Assembly (NCBI RefSeq): GCF_011045165.1
Contig: NZ_JAAKZI010000036.1
Location: 1-35,437, forward strand
DNA: 35,437 bases
Source of the DNA: Arthrobacter silviterrae
Lineage (GTDB): Bacteria > Actinomycetota > Actinomycetes > Actinomycetales > Micrococcaceae
Reading direction: 5' to 3'
This document shows, piece by piece, positions 24,797 to 31,721 of this stretch. A program made the position numbers and the translations under genes. Position 1 is the stretch's first letter. Each line of letters opens with the position of its first letter. Under the pieces are notes generated by a model that was not told the origin of the DNA, did no database searches, and saw only the letters and a list, made by a program, of their open reading frames with translations.

Positions 24797-25170
24797 TGTT
24801 CAACCTCTCGGTAGATGTTCTTGGGGGTGCCCGGCAGCCGTGTGCGCCGAGTCACAGAAAACGCTTTCCCACAAACTAGCAAAGGAAGTGTGTCGGGTCA
24901 AGAAAACGTTTACCGACATTTTTCGAAACCCGCCGCGCCACGGTTGCACCGAGGGTTGGACGAGAAGACGGGAAAGCGTTTTCTCAATTCTGGCCGCAAT
25001 GACTGTACAGATTCCGAGAAAACGTTTACTTTGGAGTAAGCACTCTGGAATTTGTGGCGTGGCTCTCCTCCCGGGCAGCCCGCGAAACAACCCGCCGCCC
25101 CAGTTTCCAGCCCCATTACTTGAGCCACCAACCAAGAATTATCCACTATTGAACAAGCGAGGAGGTTAGC
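24797..25170. promoter_or_regulatory. Divergent transport-gene control region with four LacI-type sites
   Basis: No protein-coding gene is seen in these 374 bases. Operator-like sites occur at 24855-24871 (CAGAAAACGCTTTCCCA), 24899-24915 (CAAGAAAACGTTTACCG), 24969-24987 (GGGAAAGCGTTTTCTCAA core) and 25015-25033 (CGAGAAAACGTTTACTTTG). The minus-strand promoter is TTGACC (24896-24901), 17 bases, TAGTTT (24873-24878). One operator overlaps its -35 and another follows its -10. On the plus strand, TACAGA at 25006-25011 is a possible -10 between the other two sites. Confidence 0.7.
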
Positions 25171-25254
25171 ATGACGGCCCATCACACAGGCGGCACATCC
25201 GCCGCCAGCCCCATGCAGGACGCCAGGACCGCAGTGAAAGGGGTGAGCCCGTGA
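25171..25254 (+). CDS. 27-aa leader ORF translationally coupled to the permease gene
   Basis: An ATG at 25171 follows a very strong ribosome binding site (GAGGAGG, five bases upstream) and opens a 27-codon frame starting MTAHHTGGTSAAS. Its stop TGA overlaps the GTG of the permease (GTGA at 25251-25254) in a different frame. The peptide has no hydrophobic segment or recognised motif. The better ribosome binding site belongs to this ORF, so it may be a translated leader that feeds ribosomes to the permease. Alternatively it may be the remains of the permease's original start after a frameshift. Too short for homology judgement by eye. Confidence 0.45.
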   Translation: MTAHHTGGTSAASPMQDARTAVKGVSP

Positions 25255-26195
25255 GCGCCCTGGGTGAACTCTCCAAAATGAAGCGCCGCACCGGGCCGAA
25301 GTCAGCCGCTGAAAAACGCGACGATCGCCGGGACAACAAGGCCGCCTACATCTTCCTGCTGCCATGGCTGGTGGGGCTGCTGTTCATCACGGTGGGCCCC
25401 ATGCTTGCCTCCCTGTACCTGTCCTTCACCGACTACAACCTGCTTCAGTCACCCAACTGGATCGGCCTGGACAACTTCGCCCGCATGCTCCGGGACACCC
25501 GGCTGCACAACTCCCTGGGCGTCACGTTCACCTACGTCCTAGTGGGCGTGCCCATCCAGCTGGCCATCGCCCTGCTGATTGCCATGGTCCTGGACCGGGG
25601 TATCAGGGGCCTGCCGTTCTACCGTTCCGTGTTTTACCTGCCGTCCCTGCTGGGCGGTTCTGTGGCCATCGCCATCCTGTGGAAGCAGATGTTCGGCACC
25701 ACCGGACTGGTCAACCAGCTCCTCGCCATGGTCGGCATTCACGGGCCGGGGTGGATTTCCGATCCCAAGACGGCCCTGGGCTCCATCATCTTGCTGCACG
25801 TGTGGACCTTCGGTGCCCCCATGATCATCTTTCTGGCCGGCCTGCGCCAGATCCCGGTCATGTACTACGAGGCGGCCGACGTCGACGGGGCCTCACGGTG
25901 GCAGAAATTCAGGAACATCACCATTCCGCTCCTGAGTCCCATCATCTTCTTCAACCTGGTGCTGCAGATCATCGGTTCGTTCCAGTCGTTCACGCAGGCG
26001 TTCATCGTTTCCGGCGGCAGCGGGGGTCCCTCCGACTCCACCATGTTCTTCACGCTGTACCTCTACCAAAAGGGTTTCGGCCAGTTCGACATGGGCTATG
26101 CCTCGGCCATGGCGTGGGTGCTGCTCATCATCATCGGCGCGTTCACCGCCGTCAACTTCATCGCCTCAAAGTTCTGGGTGTTCTATGACGACTAA
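25251..26195 (+). CDS. ABC transporter permease, sugar type (MalF/UgpA-like)
   Basis: This 314-aa inner-membrane subunit has six predicted helices after a basic cytoplasmic N-terminus. The first helix begins YIFLLPWLVGLLFITVGPM. The EAA loop that contacts the ATPase is YYEAADVDGASRWQKFRNITIPLLSP. The GTG start at 25251 has AAGGGG seven bases upstream and overlaps the stop of a 27-aa leader ORF. It forms a heterodimer with the next gene's product. No ATP-binding subunit is encoded in the window, so a shared MsiK/MsmX-type ATPase elsewhere is expected, as usual for actinobacterial sugar importers. Confidence 0.92.
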   Translation: MSALGELSKMKRRTGPKSAAEKRDDRRDNKAAYIFLLPWLVGLLFITVGPMLASLYLSFTDYNLLQSPNWIGLDNFARMLRDTRLHNSLGVTFTYVLVGVPIQLAIALLIAMVLDRGIRGLPFYRSVFYLPSLLGGSVAIAILWKQMFGTTGLVNQLLAMVGIHGPGWISDPKTALGSIILLHVWTFGAPMIIFLAGLRQIPVMYYEAADVDGASRWQKFRNITIPLLSPIIFFNLVLQIIGSFQSFTQAFIVSGGSGGPSDSTMFFTLYLYQKGFGQFDMGYASAMAWVLLIIIGAFTAVNFIASKFWVFYDD

Positions 26196-27126
26196 CCTGC
26201 AGACGCTGCCCGGCTCCTCCGAAAACGTGGAGGCGCCCGGTACGCCCAAGAAGCACCGCACGCCGCGGGAATCGCGCGGCACGCTTTCATTTAGCCGCAG
26301 GGCCCGCACCAAGGCCCTGGGCAAACATGCGGTCCTGATCATCACGGGTGCCGTCATGATCTACCCCCTGCTGTGGATGCTGGTCTCCGCCATGAGGCCC
26401 AATGACCTGATCTTCAAGGATCCGGGACTGTGGCTGAGCCACCTGGACATGAGCAATTACAAGAACGGCTGGTCTGCGCTGACGCATCCCTTCGGCCACT
26501 ACCTGCTCAACTCCGCCATCGTTGTCCTGGGCTCCATCGTGGGCAACCTGGTGTCCTGCTCCATGGCTGCCTATGCCTTCGCACGGCTGAAGTTCACGGC
26601 CAGCAAGCTGTTCTTTGGCATCATGCTGCTGACCATCATGCTTCCGTTCCACGTGGTCATTGTGCCCCAGTACGTCATGTTCTCCCAGATTGGCTGGGTC
26701 AACACCTTCTGGCCTCTGATCGTGCCCAAGCTGCTCGCCACGGACGCATTCTTTGTGTTCCTGATGGTCCAGTTCATCCGCGGCATTCCCAAGGACCTGG
26801 ACGAGGCAGCCCGCATTGACGGTGCCGGCCACCCCCGCATCTTCCTGCGCGTGATCCTGCCGCTGATGGTCCCGGCACTGGCCACCACCACCATCTTCAC
26901 GTTCATCTGGACCTGGAACGACTTCTTCGGCGCCCTGATCTACCTGACGGACCCGGACATGTTCACGGTCCCCGTTGCCTTGCGCGCCTTCGTGGACTCG
27001 CAGGCCGGCACCAGCTGGGGGTCCCTGTTTGCCATGTCGATCGTGTCCCTGGCACCGGTGTTCCTCGTGTTCCTGTTTGGCCAGCGCTACCTGATCAAGG
27101 GCATCGCGACCACCGGAATCAAGTAA
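26185..27126 (+). CDS. ABC transporter permease, sugar type (MalG/UgpE-like)
   Basis: This 313-aa membrane subunit has a polar N-terminal tail of about 60 residues, six helices and the EAA motif LDEAARIDGAGHPRIFLRVILPLMVP. The C-terminal FGQRYLIKGIATTGIK is typical of the MalG/UgpE group. The ATG at 26185 overlaps the end of the first permease gene by 11 bases; the much longer upstream frame is antisense-free noise inside that gene. Together with the first permease and one or both binding lipoproteins it makes the import channel. A strong terminator follows 35 bases after its stop, separating it from the GH28 gene. Confidence 0.92.
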   Translation: MTTNLQTLPGSSENVEAPGTPKKHRTPRESRGTLSFSRRARTKALGKHAVLIITGAVMIYPLLWMLVSAMRPNDLIFKDPGLWLSHLDMSNYKNGWSALTHPFGHYLLNSAIVVLGSIVGNLVSCSMAAYAFARLKFTASKLFFGIMLLTIMLPFHVVIVPQYVMFSQIGWVNTFWPLIVPKLLATDAFFVFLMVQFIRGIPKDLDEAARIDGAGHPRIFLRVILPLMVPALATTTIFTFIWTWNDFFGALIYLTDPDMFTVPVALRAFVDSQAGTSWGSLFAMSIVSLAPVFLVFLFGQRYLIKGIATTGIK

Positions 27127-27160
27127 CCGCTGGGGTGCCTGGCGCACCCCTCCCAAGATT

Positions 27161-27202
27161 CAGTGGCGAAGCGCGGCAGGACCGCGCTTCGCCACTGATT
27201 TT
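27161..27202 (+). terminator. Rho-independent terminator after the permease genes
   Basis: CAGTGGCGAAGCGCGG pairs perfectly with CCGCGCTTCGCCACTG around CAGGA (16-bp stem) and is followed by ATTTT. Confidence 0.85.
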
Positions 27203-27267
27203 AAAGGCACGGCCCTGCCAGGCCCGCCTTGACACCCACCATTGAAAACCCTGAACGAGGAGCAATA

Positions 27268-29697
27268 GTGAGACTTAGAACAATAGCGGGTTTTTCCGCC
27301 GCCGTGGCGGTGCTTGCTGCCACCCTGGCCACCCCGCCGGCCCTGGCCGCATCGCACAACGAAGCCCCCACGGTTATGCACGGCAGCGTTGCCGCGCGGC
27401 CCGCGGCACCGGAATCATTGAGGATTCCGGCACTGGCCTTCGACGAATCCACCGTTTCCCTGGTCTGGAACAAGCCGGAGGCATACCAGGACATCGTTGA
27501 CTACCACGTGTACCAGGACGGCCGCCTGATCGGATCGGCCAGCAAGACCACGGGTTCGGCGTCGCTGCCGTACATCGACGCGTTTTATGCCGACCGCTCA
27601 AACGCGGCCCAAGTGAAGGTGGTCATGAACAACTTCACCGTCACGGGCCTCTCACCGGACACCAAGTACCGCTTCACCGTGCGCGCAGTGGACTCACGCG
27701 GCGTGGAATCTGTGGACAGCAAGGCCGCAGCCCAACTAACGGCAAAGCTGCCGGTGGTCTTCAACGTCAGCGACTACGGCGCCGTCGGCGACGGGAAGAC
27801 CCTCAACACCGAGGCCATCCAGCGCACCATCGACGCTGCCACACCCGGCGCCACGGTGCTCATCCCCGAAGGGACGTTCAAGTCCGGCGCCCTGTGGCTC
27901 AAGAGCAACATGACGTTCAAGGTCGCAGCCAACGGCACCCTGCTGGGCTCCGAAAACGCCGCCGATTATCCCTGGAACTACCGCCTCTACGACTACTCCA
28001 CCGATGAGCGGTTCTATTCGCTCATCAACGCCCAGACCTTTGACGGCACGGCCCTGGAGAACATTCGAATCGTGGGCCCGGGCACCATCGACGGCAACGG
28101 CTGGAAGCAGGCGGGCCTCGATGCCGAAGGCTTCCCCGTCTCAACCAAGAGCAGCTCCACCACGGTGAACGAAAACGGCATCCTGGCAGCGGCACAGGTG
28201 AAGCTGGCGGCGGAACTCGGCAGCCCCGCCCCGTACCCCACGCGCTCCAACCTGATCACGCTGCGCGGGGTGACCAACGCCTACTACGGCGGCTTCACGG
28301 CACTGAACCCCTCCAACCACACCCTGGTCAACCTGGACAGCAACAATGTCACGGTCAACGACGTAAAGCTGCTGACCTTTGACGACAACAACGCCGACGG
28401 GATCGAATTCGCCCATGGCGACGGCCTCACCGTCTACAACACGCTCTTTGACACGGGGGACGACTGCATGAACTTTGCGGCCGGCCTGGGCCAGCAGAGC
28501 GTCAACGAAAAGTCCACGAAGAACGCCTGGATATTCAACAACTACTTCCGCGAGGGCCACGGGGCAGTGGTGGCGGGCAGCCACACCGGCGCCGTCATTG
28601 AAAATGTCACGGCGGAGGACAACGTGCTGAACAAGACGGAGGTGGGCCTGCGCATGAAGACGAACCCCACCAACGGCGGCGGCGCGCAGAATTTCCTGTT
28701 CCGCGACAACGCCATGAAAAACATCGCCAAGGAAGCGTTCATCTTCACCTCCGAATACTCCGACGCCAACGCAGCCATTTCGGTGGAACCGGCCACCCAG
28801 ATGGCATACTTCCGCAACATCCGGGTGGAAAACGTCACGGTGGACGGGGTCAAGAAGGAGTCCATCAAGGTGGTGGGAACCGCCGCGCAGTCCCACCAGG
28901 GCATCCACTTCAGCAACGTCCGTTTCATCAAGGGCACCAAGACCAACATTTCCTTCCTTGAGGACAGCAGCTTCACCAACGTGGTCTTCGACAATGTGGC
29001 CGAGCCCTGGGTGGTCACAAGCTCCAAGGGCCTGTCCTTCCCCGGCGCCACCACCGCCACGGCGGTATCGGACGACGCCGGCCAGGCACCGACATGGCCG
29101 GCCCACGCCGGGCTGCAGGCAGTTCCGGGCCAGTCCGGCGTCGAGCTTGCCTGGGAGGCCGCCACGGACAACCGCGCCGTGAGCGCCTACCGTGTGTTCG
29201 CCAATGGGCGGCTGGCCCTGACGGTCCCGGCAACGGCCACTTCGGCGGCGCTCACCGGATTGGCGCCCAAGCTCGGCTACGACCTTGAAGTGAGGGCCTA
29301 CGACGCCACCGGCAACGCCAGCACCCCGCTCACGGCCAAGGTCAAGACCACCGGCGCCAAGGACAAGGACGCGCCTGTGGTCCCCGCCGGTGCGGACGCC
29401 ATCACCGTCCGCAATGTCAGCGGTGCCACGGGCAGCACGTGGGCAGCCGTCCAGTGGCAGCCGGCCACGGACAACTACGGGGTGGACAGCTACCTCATCA
29501 CCGTCAATGGCAAGAAGGCCCTGACCGTCCCCGCGGACCAGACCTCCGCCACCATTGGCGGGCTGGCCCCGGATGCGGTGTCCGTCATCGGCATCACCGC
29601 CATCGACGCCACCGGGAACTCCACCAACTACCCGGGCACGCTTACCGTGGCCACGCCGGCCAATCCGCAGCACCCCACGGACCCGCGGCTGAAGTAG
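27268..29697 (+). CDS. Secreted GH28 polygalacturonase/rhamnogalacturonan hydrolase with three FN3-like modules
   Basis: This 809-aa enzyme hydrolyses alpha-linked galacturonate chains outside the cell. Residues 1-27 are a Sec signal peptide ending PPALA. An N-terminal FN3-type module (~35-165) precedes the beta-helix GH28 domain (FNVSDYGAVGDGKTLNTEAI onward, ~170-590), as in exo-polygalacturonases. The GH28 signatures are present: N375-A-D377, D398-D399, G430-H431-G432 and R462-M-K464. Two tandem FN3-like modules (~620-800), each with ATDN, LTVPA and DATGN(A/S)(S/T), form the C-terminus. There is no LPXTG or transmembrane anchor. The GTG at 27268 has GAGGAG five bases upstream. Its place beside rhamnose and uronate genes favours action on rhamnogalacturonan or homogalacturonan. 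TTGACA at 27229 may belong to its promoter. Confidence 0.9.
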   Translation: MRLRTIAGFSAAVAVLAATLATPPALAASHNEAPTVMHGSVAARPAAPESLRIPALAFDESTVSLVWNKPEAYQDIVDYHVYQDGRLIGSASKTTGSASLPYIDAFYADRSNAAQVKVVMNNFTVTGLSPDTKYRFTVRAVDSRGVESVDSKAAAQLTAKLPVVFNVSDYGAVGDGKTLNTEAIQRTIDAATPGATVLIPEGTFKSGALWLKSNMTFKVAANGTLLGSENAADYPWNYRLYDYSTDERFYSLINAQTFDGTALENIRIVGPGTIDGNGWKQAGLDAEGFPVSTKSSSTTVNENGILAAAQVKLAAELGSPAPYPTRSNLITLRGVTNAYYGGFTALNPSNHTLVNLDSNNVTVNDVKLLTFDDNNADGIEFAHGDGLTVYNTLFDTGDDCMNFAAGLGQQSVNEKSTKNAWIFNNYFREGHGAVVAGSHTGAVIENVTAEDNVLNKTEVGLRMKTNPTNGGGAQNFLFRDNAMKNIAKEAFIFTSEYSDANAAISVEPATQMAYFRNIRVENVTVDGVKKESIKVVGTAAQSHQGIHFSNVRFIKGTKTNISFLEDSSFTNVVFDNVAEPWVVTSSKGLSFPGATTATAVSDDAGQAPTWPAHAGLQAVPGQSGVELAWEAATDNRAVSAYRVFANGRLALTVPATATSAALTGLAPKLGYDLEVRAYDATGNASTPLTAKVKTTGAKDKDAPVVPAGADAITVRNVSGATGSTWAAVQWQPATDNYGVDSYLITVNGKKALTVPADQTSATIGGLAPDAVSVIGITAIDATGNSTNYPGTLTVATPANPQHPTDPRLK

Positions 29698-29704
29698 CAC
29701 GGTT

Positions 29705-29754
29705 CGCCGTGGCGGTGCCTGCGTCCGCAATGTGACGCAGGCGCCGCCACGGCG
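29705..29754 (+). terminator. Terminator after the GH28 gene
   Basis: A 21-base stem with one G-T pair (CGCCGTGGCGGTGCCTGCGT arm, 29705-29725, with 29734-29754) and an 8-base loop is followed by ATTTGT. It separates the catabolic locus from the DAHP synthase leader. Confidence 0.8.
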
Positions 29755-29756
29755 AT

Positions 29757-29786
29757 TTGTCGCCGGGGCTGGGGGCGGTTTACAGT
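29757..29786 (+). promoter_or_regulatory. Leaderless promoter of the DAHP synthase leader peptide
   Basis: TTGTCG (29757-29762), 18 bases, TACAGT (29781-29786). The leader ATG begins six bases after the -10, so transcription probably starts at the ATG itself. Confidence 0.55.
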
Positions 29787-29792
29787 ATTGCC

Positions 29793-29852
29793 ATGACAAA
29801 GCGTTGGTATGCGTATTTTTCGTTGGCTCTGGAGGGGCCCGCGTCTAACTGA
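29793..29852 (+). CDS. Aromatic-rich leader peptide of the DAHP synthase gene
   Basis: A 19-codon ORF encodes MTKRWYAYFSLALEGPASN. Four of five consecutive residues are aromatic (W, Y, Y, F), covering all three end products of the pathway that DAHP synthase starts. A leaderless promoter places the transcript start at its ATG, and the message then folds into several hairpins before the aroG-type gene. This is the arrangement of ribosome-mediated attenuation: ribosome stalling at WYAYF when aromatic amino acids are scarce would change the downstream fold. A similar leader is known upstream of a DAHP synthase gene in Corynebacterium glutamicum, as I recall. Confidence 0.75.
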   Translation: MTKRWYAYFSLALEGPASN

Positions 29853-29944
29853 CACGCATCCAACTTTCCTTCAGAGCCAACAGGACAGAGAAATTTTTCT
29901 CTGTCCTTCGCCATTTCCAGGCGGGTTTCTGAAAAGGGGCCCGC
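29822..29944 (+). promoter_or_regulatory. Attenuator hairpins between leader peptide and DAHP synthase
   Basis: GTTGGCTCTG (29822-29831, inside the leader ORF) pairs perfectly with CAGAGCCAAC (29872-29881). Next, AGGACAGAGAAA (29882-29893) pairs with TTTCTCTGTCCT (29896-29907) around TT. A third pairing is GCGGG (29921-29925) with CCCGC (29940-29944). GGGGCCCGC occurs both in the leader ORF (29834-29842) and at 29936-29944, so alternative pairings with the GCGGG are possible. The ribosome on the leader codons would cover the first arm. Confidence 0.65.
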
Positions 29945-29970
29945 TGCCGCCAGCACAAAGGACCCGCCCC

Positions 29971-31095
29971 GTGAGCATCACAGCAACAGCAGCCAAATCC
30001 ACCACCGCAAACCTGCGCGTCAGCCACTTCACCGCGCTCCCGTCACCCGCCGAACTGGAAGCGGCGCTGCCGCTGGACGCAGTGGCCGGGACCGCCGTCG
30101 AACGCGGCCGCGACCAGGTCAGGGCCGTCATGGACGGTGTCGATGACAGGCTCCTGGTGATCGTGGGCCCCTGCTCCATCCACGACCCCGCGGCCGGGCT
30201 GGACTACGCCCGCCGCCTGGCCGCGACCGCGAAGGAGCACGAAGAGGACCTGCTGATTGTTATGCGGGCCTACTTCGAAAAGCCGCGGACCACCGTTGGC
30301 TGGAAGGGCCTGATCAACGATCCGCTGCTGGACGGCAGCCACGACGTGGCAACCGGGCTGGGCCTGGCGCGCAAGTTCCTGCTCGACGTTGCCGCCCTGG
30401 GGCTGCCCACCGGCACTGAATTCCTCGAGCCCATCAGCCCCCAGTACACGGCGGACCTGATCTCCTGGGGCGCCATCGGTGCCCGCACCACCGAGAGCCA
30501 GATCCACCGCCAGCTCACGTCTGGGCTGTCCATGCCCGTCGGCTTCAAGAACGGGACCGACGGCGGCCTCCAGGTGGCGCTCGACGCGTGCCAGGCGGCC
30601 AGCGCACCGCAGTCGTTCCTCGGCATTGACGGCGGCGGCCGGGCGTCACTGGTCAGCACGGCCGGCAACCAGGACACCCACATCATCCTCCGCGGCGGGC
30701 GGAAGGGCCCCAACTACTCCGCCGTCGACGTCGAAACCGCCTCCAGCGCTGCCGCGGACGCAGGAATCAACCCGCGCCTGATTGTCGATGCCAGCCACGC
30801 CAACTCCGGCAAGAGCCACCACCGCCAGGCCGAGGTGGCGCTGGCCATCGGCGCCCAGCTGGAGGCCGGCGGCGCCTCCTCCAACGCCATCGCCGGCATC
30901 ATGCTGGAGAGCTTCCTGGTGGGCGGGGCGCAAAATCTGGACGTGGACCAGGTGGCGGCCGGCACCGCCTCCCTGACGTACGGGCAGAGCGTGACGGACG
31001 CTTGCATGGAGTGGGATGTCACGGCCGATGTCCTGGCAAACTTGGCCCGCAGCTCCCGTGCCCGCCGCCTCCGCGGCACGCAGGACGCGGCCTGA
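29971..31095 (+). CDS. aroG: 3-deoxy-7-phosphoheptulonate (DAHP) synthase, class I
   Basis: It condenses phosphoenolpyruvate and erythrose-4-phosphate to DAHP, the first committed step of the shikimate pathway. The 374-aa protein is the class I alpha type (AroG/AroF/AroH), with VGPCSIHDP, EKPRTTVGWKGLINDP, GARTTESQIHRQLTSG, VGFKNGTDG and IVDASHANSGK. These contain the metal-binding Cys, His and Asp residues and the phosphate-binding lysines and arginines. The GTG at 29971 has AAAGGA eight bases upstream; an in-frame start at 29809 would run through the leader ORF and hairpins. The exact isoenzyme letter is not determinable. Regulation by aromatic amino acids is expected through the 5' leader and possibly by feedback. 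Confidence 0.93.
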   Translation: MSITATAAKSTTANLRVSHFTALPSPAELEAALPLDAVAGTAVERGRDQVRAVMDGVDDRLLVIVGPCSIHDPAAGLDYARRLAATAKEHEEDLLIVMRAYFEKPRTTVGWKGLINDPLLDGSHDVATGLGLARKFLLDVAALGLPTGTEFLEPISPQYTADLISWGAIGARTTESQIHRQLTSGLSMPVGFKNGTDGGLQVALDACQAASAPQSFLGIDGGGRASLVSTAGNQDTHIILRGGRKGPNYSAVDVETASSAAADAGINPRLIVDASHANSGKSHHRQAEVALAIGAQLEAGGASSNAIAGIMLESFLVGGAQNLDVDQVAAGTASLTYGQSVTDACMEWDVTADVLANLARSSRARRLRGTQDAA

Positions 31096-31217
31096 GCCGG
31101 CCGGGGAAAATATCCCAACCACAACTACCACTTTGGCCCCATCTGCCCTTAGAGTTAGCGCATGGGGTGGCGGGTGCCGCCGGCGGCACCGGACAGTGAA
31201 ATGGAAACCAAGAGGCT

Positions 31218-31454
31218 ATGGCGCAGGGGCAAAATTTCTCCAACGTGAACTTCCTGACGGTTCAGGAAGTGGCGGAGCTGATGCGTGTCTCCAAGATGAC
31301 CGTCTACCGCATGGTCCATGCCGGTGAACTTCCCGCCGTCCGCTTTGGCAGGAGCTACCGCGTGCCGCAGAATGCCGTGGAGGCAATCCTGAAGTCGACC
31401 GTGGCGGACAGGGCGGAGTCCGAGGGGAACCCCGGTTCGGCGCATACCGGCTAG
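31218..31454 (+). CDS. Excisionase/BldC-type helix-turn-helix DNA-binding protein
   Basis: This 78-aa protein is a single MerR-like/excisionase winged helix: FLTVQEVAELMRVSKMTVYRMVHAGELPAVRFGRSYRVPQNAVEAIL. It has no effector domain, so it binds DNA alone or as a multimer. Proteins of this kind with nearly the same core are conserved in actinobacteria directly upstream of the small ribosomal protein bS22, as here. The ATG at 31218 has only AGAGG two bases upstream, which is too close. A GTG at 31245 overlapping the stop of a possible upstream ORF is an alternative start, but it would cut off the NFSN segment before the helix-turn-helix. Confidence 0.85.
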   Translation: MAQGQNFSNVNFLTVQEVAELMRVSKMTVYRMVHAGELPAVRFGRSYRVPQNAVEAILKSTVADRAESEGNPGSAHTG

Positions 31455-31487
31455 AGGCGGTACCCTAGGAAAGATCCATTTTCGGCT

Positions 31488-31542
31488 TTGACCGATTCCT
31501 GCGATCGGTCAACCTAATCGTTTCTGGCCCCAATCGGGGCCA
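31488..31542 (+). promoter_or_regulatory. Two hairpins in the leader of the bS22 gene
   Basis: TTGACCGAT (31488-31496) pairs with ATCGGTCAA (31504-31512), and TGGCCCC (31525-31531) pairs with GGGGCCA (31536-31542) around AATC. Both precede the bS22 ribosome binding site. They could be a terminator plus regulatory stem, or an autogenous ribosomal-protein leader. Confidence 0.45.
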
Positions 31543-31566
31543 ACTATGTAGTTTGTGAGGACTTCC

Positions 31567-31665
31567 ATGGGTTCAGTTATTAAGAAGCGCCGCAAGCGGA
31601 TGGCGAAGAAGAAGCACCGCAAGCTGCTTCGCAAGACTCGTCACCAGCGCCGCAACAAGAAGTAA
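31567..31665 (+). CDS. 30S ribosomal protein bS22 (AURKAIP1/COX24-domain)
   Basis: A 32-codon ORF starts [19 protein letters not shown] and continues [13 protein letters not shown]. It is extremely basic, with 22 of 32 residues Lys, Arg or His. It matches from memory the conserved actinobacterial small-subunit protein bS22 of mycobacteria, which differs at only a few positions. GAGGA lies five bases before the ATG and a strong rho-independent terminator follows. Such genes are often missed because of their length. It lies next to the excisionase-type regulator gene, the usual actinobacterial neighbour. Confidence 0.92.
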   Translation: MGSVIKKRRKRMAKKKHRKLLRKTRHQRRNKK

Positions 31666-31682
31666 ATCTTCTTTGCAGCAAG

Positions 31683-31714
31683 CGCCCGTTCACCCAAGGT
31701 GGACGGGCGTTTTT
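31683..31714 (+). terminator. Rho-independent terminator after bS22
   Basis: CGCCCGTTCACC pairs with GGTGGACGGGCG (one G-T pair) around CAA, followed by TTTTT. It stands between bS22 and the convergent HAD gene. Confidence 0.9.
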
Positions 31715-31721
31715 GTTGGTG

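Noticed and set aside
20022-27126. Mobile element or phage region
   Set aside because: No transposase, integrase, terminal repeats or tRNA target site seen; composition matches the surroundings.
28141-29799. 552-codon antisense open frame opposite the GH28 gene
   Set aside because: The sense frame has signal peptide and GH28 catalytic motifs; the antisense frame has none and runs across the terminator.
29882-29907. Simple rho-independent terminator
   Set aside because: The 12-bp stem has a two-base loop and is not followed by a T-run, so it was described as part of an attenuator instead.
29809-29970. 54-residue N-terminal extension of DAHP synthase
   Set aside because: It overlaps the aromatic leader ORF and hairpins; GTG 29971 has a well-placed ribosome binding site.
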